6,192 nt of DNA from Pasteurellaceae bacterium. Its GTDB lineage: Bacteria; Pseudomonadota; Gammaproteobacteria; Enterobacterales; Pasteurellaceae. The translations under genes and the position numbers were made by a program. Where the stretch lies: assembly GCA_900756875.1 (NCBI GenBank), contig CAAELW010000152.1:1-6192 (forward strand). The letters run 5' to 3'. Below the pieces are notes generated by a model, which saw nothing but the letters and a program-made list of their open reading frames with translations, made no database searches and was not told the origin of the DNA. This document shows positions 1 to 6,192 of the stretch, in pieces (position 1 is the first letter of the stretch; the number at the start of each line of letters is the position of its first letter).

Positions 1-1
1 T

Positions 2-1825
2 GTTAGCCCAGTGGTTATTGGTGCGGTACGTTCTCGTCAAACGAAAAAGAATGATACAGAACGTAATCAAGTATTAGCGGTTACCGTTCATGGGGATTCC
101 GCGGTAGCGGGACAAGGTGTTGTACAAGAAACCTTGAATATGTCCAATGCGCGAGGTTATACCGTTGGTGGAACAATCCGTATTGTGATCAATAACCAAA
201 TTGGTTTCACCACCTCTAACCCAAATGACACCCGCTCAACAGAATATTGTACTGATATCGCAAAAATGATTCAGGCACCGATTATTCATGTGAATGGTGA
301 TGATCCTGAAGCAGTCGCTTTTGCCGCGAGAATGGCGGTGGAATATCGTAATTTATTCAAACGCGATATTTTCATTGATCTGATTTCTTATCGTCGTCAT
401 GGTCATAATGAAGCAGATGAACCATTAGCGACTCAACCAATGATGTATAGCATCATCAAAAAACATCCAACGCCACGTAAAGTCTATGCAGATCGTTTAA
501 TTGCTGAAGGGGTGATTACCGAAGAAGAAGCCATTGAAATGATGAATCTCTATCGTGATGCCTTAGATAACGGTGACCGCGTCGTGAAAGAATGGCGAGA
601 AATGGATACTGCTCAAATGGATTGGTTGCAATATCTCAACTATGACTGGACATCCCCTTACGAAAGTAAATTCCCACAAGAACGTTTCCAAACTTTAGCG
701 GAGCGTGTCAGTGAATATCCAGAAACCTTGCGTGCACATCCTCGTGTCGAAAAAATCTATGCAGATCGCCGTGAAATGGCTAAAGGCGAGAAATTGTTTG
801 ATTGGGGTATGGCAGAGACTATGGCATACGCAACCTTATTAGATGAAGGCGCTAATGTTCGTTTATCGGGTGAAGATTCGGGACGTGGTACGTTCTTCCA
901 TCGCCATGCAGTTGTGCATAATCAAAATGACGGTACAGGTTATGTACCATTAACACATTTACACGCCAACCAAGGTCGTTTTGAGGTGTGGGATTCAGTA
1001 TTATCCGAAGAAGCCGTATTGGCTTTTGAATATGGTTATGCGACGACAGATCCAAAAACATTAACCATTTGGGAAGCACAGTTTGGAGACTTCGCAAACG
1101 GTGCACAAATCGTGATTGACCAATTTATCAGTTCTGGCGAACAAAAATGGGGCAGAATGTGTGGCTTGGTGATGTTATTACCACATGGTTATGAAGGCCA
1201 AGGCCCAGAGCACTCATCCGCTCGTTTAGAACGTTATTTACAACTTTGTGCTGAACAGAATATGCAAGTGTGTATTCCATCTACTCCAGCACAGGTTTAT
1301 CACATGTTACGTCGTCAAGCGATCCGTAAAATGCGTCGTCCATTAATTGGTATTTCACCAAAATCTTTATTACGTCATCCACTTGCCGTGTCAAGTTTAG
1401 ATGAATTAGTAAATGGCACATTCCAAACAGTCATTGGTGAAATTGATAACATCGATCCGAAACAAGTTAAACGCGTAGTCCTATGCTCAGGTAAAGTATA
1501 TTACGATCTCTTGGAACAACGTCGAGCGAATAACCAAACAGATGTGGCGATTATTCGTATTGAGCAGCTTTATCCGTATCCACATGAAGATGTGAAGAAA
1601 GCGTTAGAGCCTTATGCTCATGTGATGGATTTTGTGTGGTGTCAAGAAGAACCATTAAACCAAGGGGCTTGGTATTGCAGTAAACATAACTTTGACAGCT
1701 CAATTCCTGAGCATGTGAAGTTAAAATACGCCGGTCGTCCTGCCTCTGCTTCACCAGCGGTAGGTTATATGTCTTTACACACCAAACAGCAAAAACAATT
1801 GGTAGAAGATGCACTGACACTGTAA
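2..1825 (+). CDS. sucA: 2-oxoglutarate dehydrogenase E1 component SucA (5'-truncated by window edge)
   Basis: Thiamine diphosphate-dependent E1 subunit of the cytoplasmic 2-oxoglutarate dehydrogenase complex. It decarboxylates 2-oxoglutarate and passes the succinyl group to the lipoyl arm of SucB. The frame is open to the left edge and already reads Val-Ser-Pro before the GTG at 11, as in E. coli SucA, so that GTG is internal. About 607 residues are visible; E. coli SucA has 933, so roughly the first 325 are missing. Visible hallmarks are the cofactor/Mg motif beginning HGDS (about 89-100) and ending INNQ (about 188-199), RRHGHNEADEP (392-424), RLSGEDSGRGTFF (860-898) in the transketolase pyrimidine-binding domain, GPEHSSARLE (1202-1231), and EEPLNQGAW (1646-1672) in the C-terminal domain. 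No frameshift or missing motif was seen. The TAA stop at 1823-1825 abuts an uptake sequence, and sucB follows 57 bases later without a terminator, so the two are very probably co-transcribed. Confidence 0.97.
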   Translation, partial: VSPVVIGAVRSRQTKKNDTERNQVLAVTVHGDSAVAGQGVVQETLNMSNARGYTVGGTIRIVINNQIGFTTSNPNDTRSTEYCTDIAKMIQAPIIHVNGDDPEAVAFAARMAVEYRNLFKRDIFIDLISYRRHGHNEADEPLATQPMMYSIIKKHPTPRKVYADRLIAEGVITEEEAIEMMNLYRDALDNGDRVVKEWREMDTAQMDWLQYLNYDWTSPYESKFPQERFQTLAERVSEYPETLRAHPRVEKIYADRREMAKGEKLFDWGMAETMAYATLLDEGANVRLSGEDSGRGTFFHRHAVVHNQNDGTGYVPLTHLHANQGRFEVWDSVLSEEAVLAFEYGYATTDPKTLTIWEAQFGDFANGAQIVIDQFISSGEQKWGRMCGLVMLLPHGYEGQGPEHSSARLERYLQLCAEQNMQVCIPSTPAQVYHMLRRQAIRKMRRPLIGISPKSLLRHPLAVSSLDELVNGTFQTVIGEIDNIDPKQVKRVVLCSGKVYYDLLEQRRANNQTDVAIIRIEQLYPYPHEDVKKALEPYAHVMDFVWCQEEPLNQGAWYCSKHNFDSSIPEHVKLKYAGRPASASPAVGYMSLHTKQQKQLVEDALTL

Positions 1826-1834
1826 AAGTGCGGT
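1826..1834 (+). repeat. DNA uptake signal sequence (Hin-type USS), sucA-sucB junction
   Basis: Exact 9-base core AAGTGCGGT starting immediately after the sucA stop codon. It is preceded by two more A bases, which belong to the TAA, and followed by CA, AAATTT and then a second A/T tract around 1847-1854. This matches the extended H. influenzae-type consensus of core plus two spaced A/T tracts. In Pasteurellaceae such repeats favour uptake of related DNA by competent cells; the function here is inferred from the family of repeats. Confidence 0.93.
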
Positions 1835-1870
1835 CAAAATTTCAGTAATTTTTAAAGAAAGAATAATTTA

Positions 1871-1877
1871 AAGGAAA
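1871..1877 (+). promoter_or_regulatory. sucB ribosome binding site
   Basis: AAGGAAA, with the AGGA core at 1872-1875 seven bases before the ATG at 1883. This supports that start over any internal Met. The gap from sucA is AT-rich and shows no convincing promoter. Confidence 0.75.
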
Positions 1878-1882
1878 ATAAA

Positions 1883-3109
1883 ATGACAATCGAAATTCTT
1901 GTTCCAGATTTACCGGAATCCGTTGCGGATGCAACTGTTGCAACATGGCATAAAAAAGTTGGTGAGACGGTAAAACGTGACGAAGTTTTAGTGGAAATCG
2001 AAACAGATAAAGTGGTACTTGAAGTGCCGGCATTAAGCGATGGTGTAGTGGTTGAAATCCTTCAAGAAGAAGGTGCAACCGTAGTCAGTAAACAGCTTTT
2101 AGGTAAGCTTTCAACCCAACAAGCGGGCGATATTTCAACTGAAACAGTGAAAGACAATGAGCCAACACCTGCCGATCGTCAAAGAGCATCGATTGAGAAT
2201 AGTCACAATAACTCAGCGGATCAAGGTCCAGCTATTCGTCGTTTATTAGCTGAACACGATTTAGATGCAGAGAAAATTCAAGGCTCAGGTGTGGGTGGTC
2301 GTATTACCCGTGAAGATATTGCACGTGAAGTGGCAAAACGTGATGCTCAAAAAGCCAAACAAGATGTGGCGACAGAACAAAATACGATCAGCACAGTGGC
2401 ATATAGTTCTCGTTCAGAAAAACGTGTACCAATGACCCGTTTACGTAAACGTATAGCAGAACGTTTATTGGAAGCGAAAAATACCACCGCAATGCTCACC
2501 ACATTCAATGAAGTGGATATGCAGCCGATTATGAAATTACGTAAAACATATGGCGAGAAATTTGAAAAACAACATGGTGTACGTTTAGGCTTTATGTCTT
2601 TCTACATTAAAGCCGTGGTTGAAGCATTAAAACGTTATCCAGAAGTGAATGCTTCAATTGACGGTGATGACATTGTGTATCACAACTATTTTGATATTAG
2701 TATTGCCGTTTCAACCCCACGTGGTTTAGTGACGCCAGTATTACGCAACTGCGACAAACTCAGCATGGCGGATATTGAGAAACAAATTAAATCGCTAGCA
2801 GAAAAAGGCCGTGATGGTAAATTAACGGTTGAAGATTTAACAGGCGGTAACTTTACCATTACTAATGGCGGTGTATTTGGTTCTTTAATGTCCACACCAA
2901 TTATCAACCCACCACAAAGTGCAATTTTAGGTATGCATGCCATCAAAGAACGCCCGGTTGCGGTAGATGGTCAAGTGGTGATTCGTCCGATGATGTATTT
3001 AGCCTTATCTTATGACCACCGTTTAATTGATGGTCGTGAATCAGTCGGCTTCTTAGTGGCGATTAGAGACTTATTAGAAGATCCAACTCGTTTATTATTA
3101 GAAATCTAA
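1883..3109 (+). CDS. sucB: Dihydrolipoyllysine-residue succinyltransferase SucB (2-oxoglutarate dehydrogenase E2)
   Basis: Core subunit of the 2-oxoglutarate dehydrogenase complex. Its lipoyl arm accepts succinyl from SucA, its catalytic domain moves it to CoA, and E3 then reoxidises the arm. The protein has 408 residues (E. coli SucB 405). Domains in order: one lipoyl domain (about 2-76) with the lipoyl-lysine K43 in ETDKVVLE; a polar linker (about 77-114); a peripheral subunit-binding domain (about 115-150, [11 protein letters not shown] to TREDIARE); a second linker (about 151-177); and the acyltransferase domain (about 178-408, beginning [13 protein letters not shown]). The active-site motif YDHRLIDG carries H379 and D383. 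NNNs are not Ala/Pro-rich, as noted in the findings: both linkers are polar or charged, unlike E. coli. The ATG is chosen for its Shine-Dalgarno and N-terminal match to the family. It is the last gene of its unit, closed by the terminator at 3116-3150. Confidence 0.97.
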   Translation: MTIEILVPDLPESVADATVATWHKKVGETVKRDEVLVEIETDKVVLEVPALSDGVVVEILQEEGATVVSKQLLGKLSTQQAGDISTETVKDNEPTPADRQRASIENSHNNSADQGPAIRRLLAEHDLDAEKIQGSGVGGRITREDIAREVAKRDAQKAKQDVATEQNTISTVAYSSRSEKRVPMTRLRKRIAERLLEAKNTTAMLTTFNEVDMQPIMKLRKTYGEKFEKQHGVRLGFMSFYIKAVVEALKRYPEVNASIDGDDIVYHNYFDISIAVSTPRGLVTPVLRNCDKLSMADIEKQIKSLAEKGRDGKLTVEDLTGGNFTITNGGVFGSLMSTPIINPPQSAILGMHAIKERPVAVDGQVVIRPMMYLALSYDHRLIDGRESVGFLVAIRDLLEDPTRLLLEI

Positions 3110-3115
3110 GCAGAT

Positions 3116-3150
3116 AGGCTTTTTCTCTTTTGAGGGAAAAAGCCTTTTTT
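3116..3150 (+). terminator. Rho-independent terminator of sucAB
   Basis: Perfect 10-bp stem AGGCTTTTTC (3116-3125) with GAAAAAGCCT (3136-3145), extendable inward by three pairs including one G-U, with a short loop at about 3129-3132. The right arm runs into six T bases (3145-3150). It starts six bases after the sucB stop. Confidence 0.9.
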
Positions 3151-3164
3151 ACATTGATGTGAAT

Positions 3165-3192
3165 AAAAGGGCGGGAACAATGCCCGCCTTTT
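3165..3192 (-). terminator. Terminator of the convergent permease gene (possibly bidirectional)
   Basis: GC-rich 6-bp stem GGCGGG (3170-3175) with CCCGCC (3183-3188) and a 7-base loop. It is flanked by AAAA (3165-3168) and TTTT (3189-3192), with one unpaired G at 3169. Read on the minus strand it lies 18 bases past the permease stop and ends in a T run, as expected for an intrinsic terminator. The + strand also has a T run, so it may back up the sucB terminator. Confidence 0.75.
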
Positions 3193-3209
3193 ATATGAAA
3201 ACGAAATCT

Positions 3210-4388
3210 TTATTTAGCTATTTTGCGCACTAAGATTGCTAAGATAAAGGTGATAATGATAACAGGGAAGGTCAAACCTAAATCGCTTTCCCAACCTTTT
3301 GACATAAGAAAACGATAAAGTACGAAACCGACAAACCAAACGCCTAGCCCAACACTATCAACTGATTTTTTAACATCATGCTGTTTAAGCACAAAGAAAT
3401 CAGCGATAAGTACGGCGATCATGGGCGCGAATACTGAACCAATAAAGAACAAGAAATGTTCGTATTCTGTCACAGGTAAGGTGGAGGCTAATATAATGCC
3501 CACAACCACGGTAAGTTCGGAGATTGGCGTGACTTTTAATTGAGGGAAAATATTGTTTAAACTCATACCGGTAGAATAGGCGGGAAGTGCAGTGTTGATC
3601 ATGGTAGAGGCGATGACAATTAATACGCCAATAACACTCACTCCAGCAAGAGAAAGAATTTGTGAGATTTCAGATTTACCGGTAACCAATGCCGCACCTA
3701 AGCCGAGAGCATACATCCAGCAGCTGGTCGCGGTATAAGTCAGCGTTGAAAGTGCGGTCGTTTTAAATGGTGTTTCGCTGTTCTTCGTGTGGTCAGATAC
3801 TACTGGTAACCAAGAAAGTGGCATGACGGCAGCAATTTCAACTGCCGTACCAAATTTGATATTTTGTGCTACATCCATGGCAATGAATGGTTTATTGGCT
3901 ACTTGAATACTAAGCCATAACATCAGTAAAAACATGGTGACAAGTGAAATGCTTTTGAATATGCCTAATTTAGTAAAACCGAGTAGTAGCCAAAGTATGA
4001 TGAGTATGCCTAAGCCAAGTGTAAGAAATGGAAAGATGGAAGCATCAGCTGTTTGATTTAAGATGGAAATGACATCAGCACCCATATAAATCATGACCGC
4101 AGTCCAGCCCATCAATTGCATGGCATTGAGTAACGAGAAAAGCGCAGAGCCTTTTTCACCAAATGATATTTGTACCGTTTGCATGGCGCTTTTTTGGGTT
4201 TTCGCACCGATGTAACCTGCACAGAAAAACATCGAACCACCAATAAAGTGTCCAACGACGATGGCAATTAAACCTTGTTGCCACCCTAGTGGCGCAAACC
4301 AAGTACCGGTGAGAATCTCTGCCATTGAAATAGCAGCAGTAAACCAAATGAGCGCAATCGCAAGATTGCTTGATTTTTTCGTTTGCAT
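3210..4388 (-). CDS. cytX: NCS1-family permease, probable hydroxymethylpyrimidine transporter CytX
   Basis: Predicted inner-membrane secondary transporter of 392 residues, about the size of CytX and slightly shorter than cytosine permease CodB. Nearly the whole protein is hydrophobic; I count about 12 membrane segments, near residues 8-28, 33-58, 80-105, 118-138, 141-163, 180-198, 210-235, 243-268, 290-303, 308-332, 346-363 and 370-387. The N-terminal stretch AEILTGTWFAPLGW, then GHFIGGSMFFCAGYIGAKT, resembles my recollection of CytX more than CodB. CytX is known mainly from its association with thiamine genes and is thought to import the pyrimidine precursor of thiamine. No thiamine genes are in this window, so the substrate is inferred from similarity alone; cytosine or another nucleobase is the alternative. 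Start: ATG at 4388-4386, with AAGGA seven bases upstream. The gene is convergent with sucB and divergent from sucC. An uptake sequence in its coding region argues for long residence in the lineage. Confidence 0.78.
   Translation of the reverse strand: MQTKKSSNLAIALIWFTAAISMAEILTGTWFAPLGWQQGLIAIVVGHFIGGSMFFCAGYIGAKTQKSAMQTVQISFGEKGSALFSLLNAMQLMGWTAVMIYMGADVISILNQTADASIFPFLTLGLGILIILWLLLGFTKLGIFKSISLVTMFLLMLWLSIQVANKPFIAMDVAQNIKFGTAVEIAAVMPLSWLPVVSDHTKNSETPFKTTALSTLTYTATSCWMYALGLGAALVTGKSEISQILSLAGVSVIGVLIVIASTMINTALPAYSTGMSLNNIFPQLKVTPISELTVVVGIILASTLPVTEYEHFLFFIGSVFAPMIAVLIADFFVLKQHDVKKSVDSVGLGVWFVGFVLYRFLMSKGWESDLGLTFPVIIITFILAILVRKIAK
3750..3758 (+). repeat. DNA uptake signal sequence (Hin-type USS) inside the permease gene
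   Basis: Exact AAGTGCGGT core preceded by another A and followed by CG and a TTTTAAA tract. It lies antisense within the permease coding region, where the complementary strand reads through it as Thr-Ala-Leu (then Ser) at about residues 211-214. The second A/T tract of the extended consensus is poor here. Confidence 0.88.
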
Positions 4389-4406
4389 GTTGTTATCCTT
4401 AACATG
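4386..4406 (-). promoter_or_regulatory. Hairpin enclosing the permease ribosome binding site and start codon
   Basis: On the minus strand, CATGTT (4406-4401) and AACATG (4391-4386) form a perfect 6-bp inverted repeat with a 9-base loop. The loop contains the Shine-Dalgarno AAGGA (4400-4396), and the 3' arm contains the ATG start codon (4388-4386). An alternative GTTA/TAAC pairing also exists within it. The structure is short and A/T-rich, so it would be only marginally stable. A role in limiting or thermally modulating initiation is speculation; as the permease ribosome binding site it is well supported. Confidence 0.5.
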
Positions 4407-4408
4407 AA

Positions 4409-4436
4409 TTGTGGTTATTCTGTCCCAGTATATAAC
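4409..4436 (+). promoter_or_regulatory. Weak candidate promoter for sucCD
   Basis: TTGTGG (4409-4414, 3 of 6), a 16-base spacer and TATAAC (4431-4436, 5 of 6). It would start transcription near 4443 and give a leader of about 90 bases. Its -10 overlaps the opposing permease -10 in an AT-rich near-palindrome (about 4427-4437). sucCD needs a promoter in this 144-base gap because the gene to its left runs the other way. No better site was found, but the -35 is poor. Confidence 0.28.
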
Positions 4437-4454
4437 TCAATATAGAAAGGGCAA
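4427..4454 (-). promoter_or_regulatory. Candidate sigma-70 promoter for the permease gene
   Basis: On the minus strand, TTGCCC (4454-4449, 4 of 6 to the -35 consensus), a 16-base spacer and TATACT (4432-4427, 5 of 6 to the -10 consensus). Transcription would begin near 4420, leaving a leader of about 30 bases. It is found by eye, is well placed and has near-ideal spacing, but has no further support. Confidence 0.5.
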
Positions 4455-4476
4455 CCCCCGAATTTGAGCTAAAACA

Positions 4477-4485
4477 AAGTGCGGT
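4477..4485 (+). repeat. DNA uptake signal sequence (Hin-type USS) upstream of sucC
   Basis: Exact AAGTGCGGT core, preceded by AA and followed by CA, AATTTTT and a further T-rich stretch (GTTTGTTT), which fits the extended H. influenzae-type consensus. It lies in the divergent gap between the permease and sucC, about 48 bases before the sucC start, and would fall in the sucC leader if the candidate promoter is right. Confidence 0.93.
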
Positions 4486-4532
4486 CAAATTTTTGTTTGT
4501 TTCGCTAAACAACATCAATATAGGAAGGAAAT

Positions 4533-5699
4533 ATGAATTTACATGAGTACCAAGCCAAGCAGCTTTTTAAGCAATATGATCTGCCTGTGAGTGAAGGTGT
4601 TGTATGTCAAACTGCAGATGAAGCTGAAATGGCGCTCTTTCAGCTAAATGGCGATGTTTGGATAGCGAAATGTCAAGTTCACGCTGGTGGACGCGGAAAA
4701 GCAGGTGGTGTGAAGCTCGTGCATAATGCAGAAGAAGCGCGTGCTTTTGCAGATAAATGGCTTGGACAGCATTTGGTGACTTTTCAAACAGATAAAAAAG
4801 GTCAGCCCGTTAATAGTATCTATATTGAAGAAACTTGCCAGATTGATAAAGAACTTTATCTTGGTGCAGTGATTGATCGAGCTTCACAGAAAGTTGTTTT
4901 TATGGCGTCTTCAGCAGGAGGAATGAGCATTGAGGATGTGGCAAGAGAAACGCCTGAATTAATTCATAAAGTGACCATTGATCCTCTTGTGGGAGGAATG
5001 CCATATCAAGGTCGTGAATTGGCCTTTAAACTCGGTTTAAGTGGCGAACAAAATAAACAATTTGCCGAGATTTTTGTAAAACTTGCTCAGCTTTTTATCG
5101 AAAAAGATTTTTCTTTAGTTGAAGTCAATCCACTCGTGGTGACGAAAGAGGGTAATTTAATTTGTGTAGATGCGAAAGTGGGCATAGATGATAACTCACT
5201 TTATCGACATCCTGATTTATTAGTTTTACGCGATTTAAGTCAAAGTGATGCACGGGAAGCAGAAGCAGAAAAATATCAGCTCAACTATGTCGCTTTGGAA
5301 GGGGATATTGGCTGTATGGTCAATGGTGCTGGGCTTGCCATGGGAACCATGGATATCGTGAAATTATATGGCGGTAATCCCGCAAACTTCCTTGATGTTG
5401 GTGGTGGTGCGACAAAAGAGCGCGTGGCAGAGGCCTTCAAGATTATTCTTACGGATAAAAATGTGAAATCTGTCTTAGTGAATATTTTTGGTGGAATTGT
5501 ACGTTGCGATCTCATTGCTGAAGGGGTCATCGCAGCTATTCAAGAAGTCGGTGTGAAAGTGCCTGTTGTGGTTCGATTAGAAGGAACCAATGCCCCACAA
5601 GGCAGAGCAATTTTAGCTGAAAGTGGTGTGAATTTAATTGCAGCACATAGTTTACAAGAAGCTGCACAAGCAGCAGTGAAAGCGGCAAAAGGAGAATAA
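4533..5699 (+). CDS. sucC: Succinyl-CoA synthetase (ADP-forming) beta subunit SucC
   Basis: Nucleotide-binding subunit of succinyl-CoA synthetase, which with SucD converts succinyl-CoA, ADP (or GDP) and phosphate to succinate, CoA and a nucleoside triphosphate. The protein has 388 residues, the same length as E. coli SucC. It opens with [12 protein letters not shown] and has an N-terminal ATP-grasp fold (about 1-235) with K46, the GGRGKAGG loop (52-59), E99 and E107 for nucleotide, and N199 and D213 for Mg, all at E. coli positions. The C-terminal CoA-ligase domain (about 245-388) shows [22 protein letters not shown] and the loop [12 protein letters not shown] (318-329). The ATG follows a doubled AGGAAGGA; the upstream AGGA (4522-4525) sits at a good 7-base distance. 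It is the first gene of the sucCD unit: divergent from the permease on its left, with sucD two bases downstream. Confidence 0.97.
   Translation: MNLHEYQAKQLFKQYDLPVSEGVVCQTADEAEMALFQLNGDVWIAKCQVHAGGRGKAGGVKLVHNAEEARAFADKWLGQHLVTFQTDKKGQPVNSIYIEETCQIDKELYLGAVIDRASQKVVFMASSAGGMSIEDVARETPELIHKVTIDPLVGGMPYQGRELAFKLGLSGEQNKQFAEIFVKLAQLFIEKDFSLVEVNPLVVTKEGNLICVDAKVGIDDNSLYRHPDLLVLRDLSQSDAREAEAEKYQLNYVALEGDIGCMVNGAGLAMGTMDIVKLYGGNPANFLDVGGGATKERVAEAFKIILTDKNVKSVLVNIFGGIVRCDLIAEGVIAAIQEVGVKVPVVVRLEGTNAPQGRAILAESGVNLIAAHSLQEAAQAAVKAAKGE
5689..5694 (+). promoter_or_regulatory. sucD ribosome binding site within the end of sucC
   Basis: AAGGAG, seven bases before the sucD ATG at 5702 and inside the last codons of sucC (Lys-Gly-Glu). 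With only two bases between the sucC stop (5697-5699) and the sucD start, translational coupling of the two subunits is likely. Confidence 0.85.
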
Positions 5700-5701
5700 T
5701 C

Positions 5702-6192
5702 ATGGCGATTTTAATTAATAAAGAGACAAAAGTAATTTGCCAAGGTTTCACTGGTGCACAAGGGACATTTCACAGCGAACAAGCATTAGCTTATGGCACA
5801 AAGTTAGTGGGGGGCGTTTCACCCAATAAAGGTGGAACAACGCACTTAGGTTTGCCAGTATTTAATACAGTGCGTGAAGCCGTGCAAGCTACAGGGGCTA
5901 CGGCAACCATGATTTATGTGCCCGCACCATTTTGTAAAGATGCTATTTTAGAAGCCATTGATGCAGGCATTCAGTTAGTAGTTTGTATTACAGAGGGCAT
6001 TCCAACATTGGATATGCTGTTGGTAAAACAAAAATTAAATGAAACAGGTGTGGTGATGATCGGCCCGAATTGCCCAGGCGTGATTACACCAGATGAATGT
6101 AAGATTGGTATTATGCCAGGCAATATCCATAAAAAAGGCAGAGTAGGCATTGTTTCTCGTTCAGGTACTTTAACCTATGAGGCGGTACAACA
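5702..6192 (+). CDS. sucD: Succinyl-CoA synthetase alpha subunit SucD (3'-truncated by window edge)
   Basis: CoA-binding subunit that carries the phosphohistidine intermediate of succinyl-CoA synthetase. The frame opens with [18 protein letters not shown] and stays open to the right edge, giving 163 complete codons plus two bases. E. coli SucD has 289 residues, so slightly over half is present. Visible are the Rossmann CoA-binding loop [10 protein letters not shown] (15-24), [18 protein letters not shown] (37-54), [15 protein letters not shown] (72-86), [10 protein letters not shown] (96-105), [10 protein letters not shown] (121-130) and SRSGTLTYE (152-160). The active-site phosphohistidine (H246 region in E. 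coli) lies beyond the window, so catalytic completeness cannot be checked. It is co-transcribed with sucC, with a 2-base gap and its ribosome binding site inside sucC. Confidence 0.96.
   Translation, partial: MAILINKETKVICQGFTGAQGTFHSEQALAYGTKLVGGVSPNKGGTTHLGLPVFNTVREAVQATGATATMIYVPAPFCKDAILEAIDAGIQLVVCITEGIPTLDMLLVKQKLNETGVVMIGPNCPGVITPDECKIGIMPGNIHKKGRVGIVSRSGTLTYEAVQ

Noticed and set aside
11..13. GTG as the start codon of sucA
   Set aside because: The same frame continues to the window edge as Val-Ser-Pro, matching E. coli SucA just before this point, and the family is about 300 residues longer at the N-terminus.
19..27. TGGTGCGGT near the left edge as an uptake sequence
   Set aside because: Two mismatches to the core, no A/T tracts, and it encodes conserved SucA residues.
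852..1106. Minus-strand open frame within sucA
   Set aside because: Lies wholly inside a well-conserved enzyme gene, has no recognisable product or ribosome binding site, and looks like a codon-bias shadow.
1836..1852. Inverted repeat AAAATT/AATTTT between sucA and sucB as a terminator
   Set aside because: Stem is entirely A/T and only 6 bp, and its two arms are the ordinary A/T tracts of the extended uptake sequence. sucA and sucB are expected to be co-transcribed.
1551..2078. Minus-strand open frames over the sucA end and sucB start
   Set aside because: Antisense to conserved coding sequence, with no recognisable domains; treated as shadows.
2686..2946. Minus-strand open frame within sucB
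   Set aside because: Antisense to the conserved catalytic domain, with no independent support.
3585..3593. AAGTGCAGT as a further uptake sequence
   Set aside because: One mismatch in the invariant core; probably a coding coincidence within the permease gene, at most a decayed copy.
4156..4347. Second minus-strand frame overlapping the permease gene
   Set aside because: Out of frame with the permease, Cys/Trp/Arg-rich translation typical of a shifted frame, and no start signal.
4472..4498. Inverted repeat AAACAAA/TTTGTTT around the uptake sequence upstream of sucC
   Set aside because: Seven weak pairs around a 13-base loop, explained by the A/T-rich flanks of the uptake sequence.
5285..5751. 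Minus-strand open frames within sucC and the sucC/sucD junction
   Set aside because: Antisense to conserved SucC and SucD coding sequence, with no recognisable product.

Overview
This is a stretch of a Pasteurellaceae chromosome, most likely Haemophilus, Aggregatibacter or Pasteurella. Two things point there. The DNA carries three copies of the 9-base AAGTGCGGT uptake signal sequence, two of them followed by the A/T-rich tracts seen in the Haemophilus influenzae type. The proteins are also close to those of enteric gammaproteobacteria. The DNA is AT-rich throughout and shows no plasmid, phage or insertion-sequence signature.

Layout, left to right: (1) sucA, entering from the left edge without its N-terminal third; (2) sucB, 57 bases downstream on the same strand, followed by a strong hairpin terminator; (3) a convergent minus-strand gene for a 12-helix NCS1-family permease, best matched to the hydroxymethylpyrimidine transporter CytX, with its own terminator in the 100-base gap after sucB; (4) a 144-base divergent intergenic region with a candidate cytX promoter, a weaker candidate sucC promoter overlapping it, and an uptake sequence; (5) sucC, and two bases later sucD, cut by the right edge.

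SucA (E1) and SucB (E2) form the 2-oxoglutarate dehydrogenase complex together with an E3 lipoamide dehydrogenase that is not in this window. They convert 2-oxoglutarate to succinyl-CoA. SucC and SucD form succinyl-CoA synthetase, which turns succinyl-CoA into succinate while making a nucleoside triphosphate. In E. coli these genes are contiguous (sucABCD). Here an opposite-strand permease separates the pairs, so sucAB and sucCD must be separate transcription units. If the CytX call is right, the permease imports a thiamine precursor. That is a possible but unproven link to SucA, which needs thiamine diphosphate.

I found no undescribed system. The four suc genes are ordinary and intact apart from the edge truncations. 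The points worth a second look are the split operon, the compact cytX promoter and leader with its start codon in a small hairpin, a partial resemblance of that region to a TPP riboswitch, and the atypical interdomain linkers of SucB. No gene-free stretch exceeds 150 bases.
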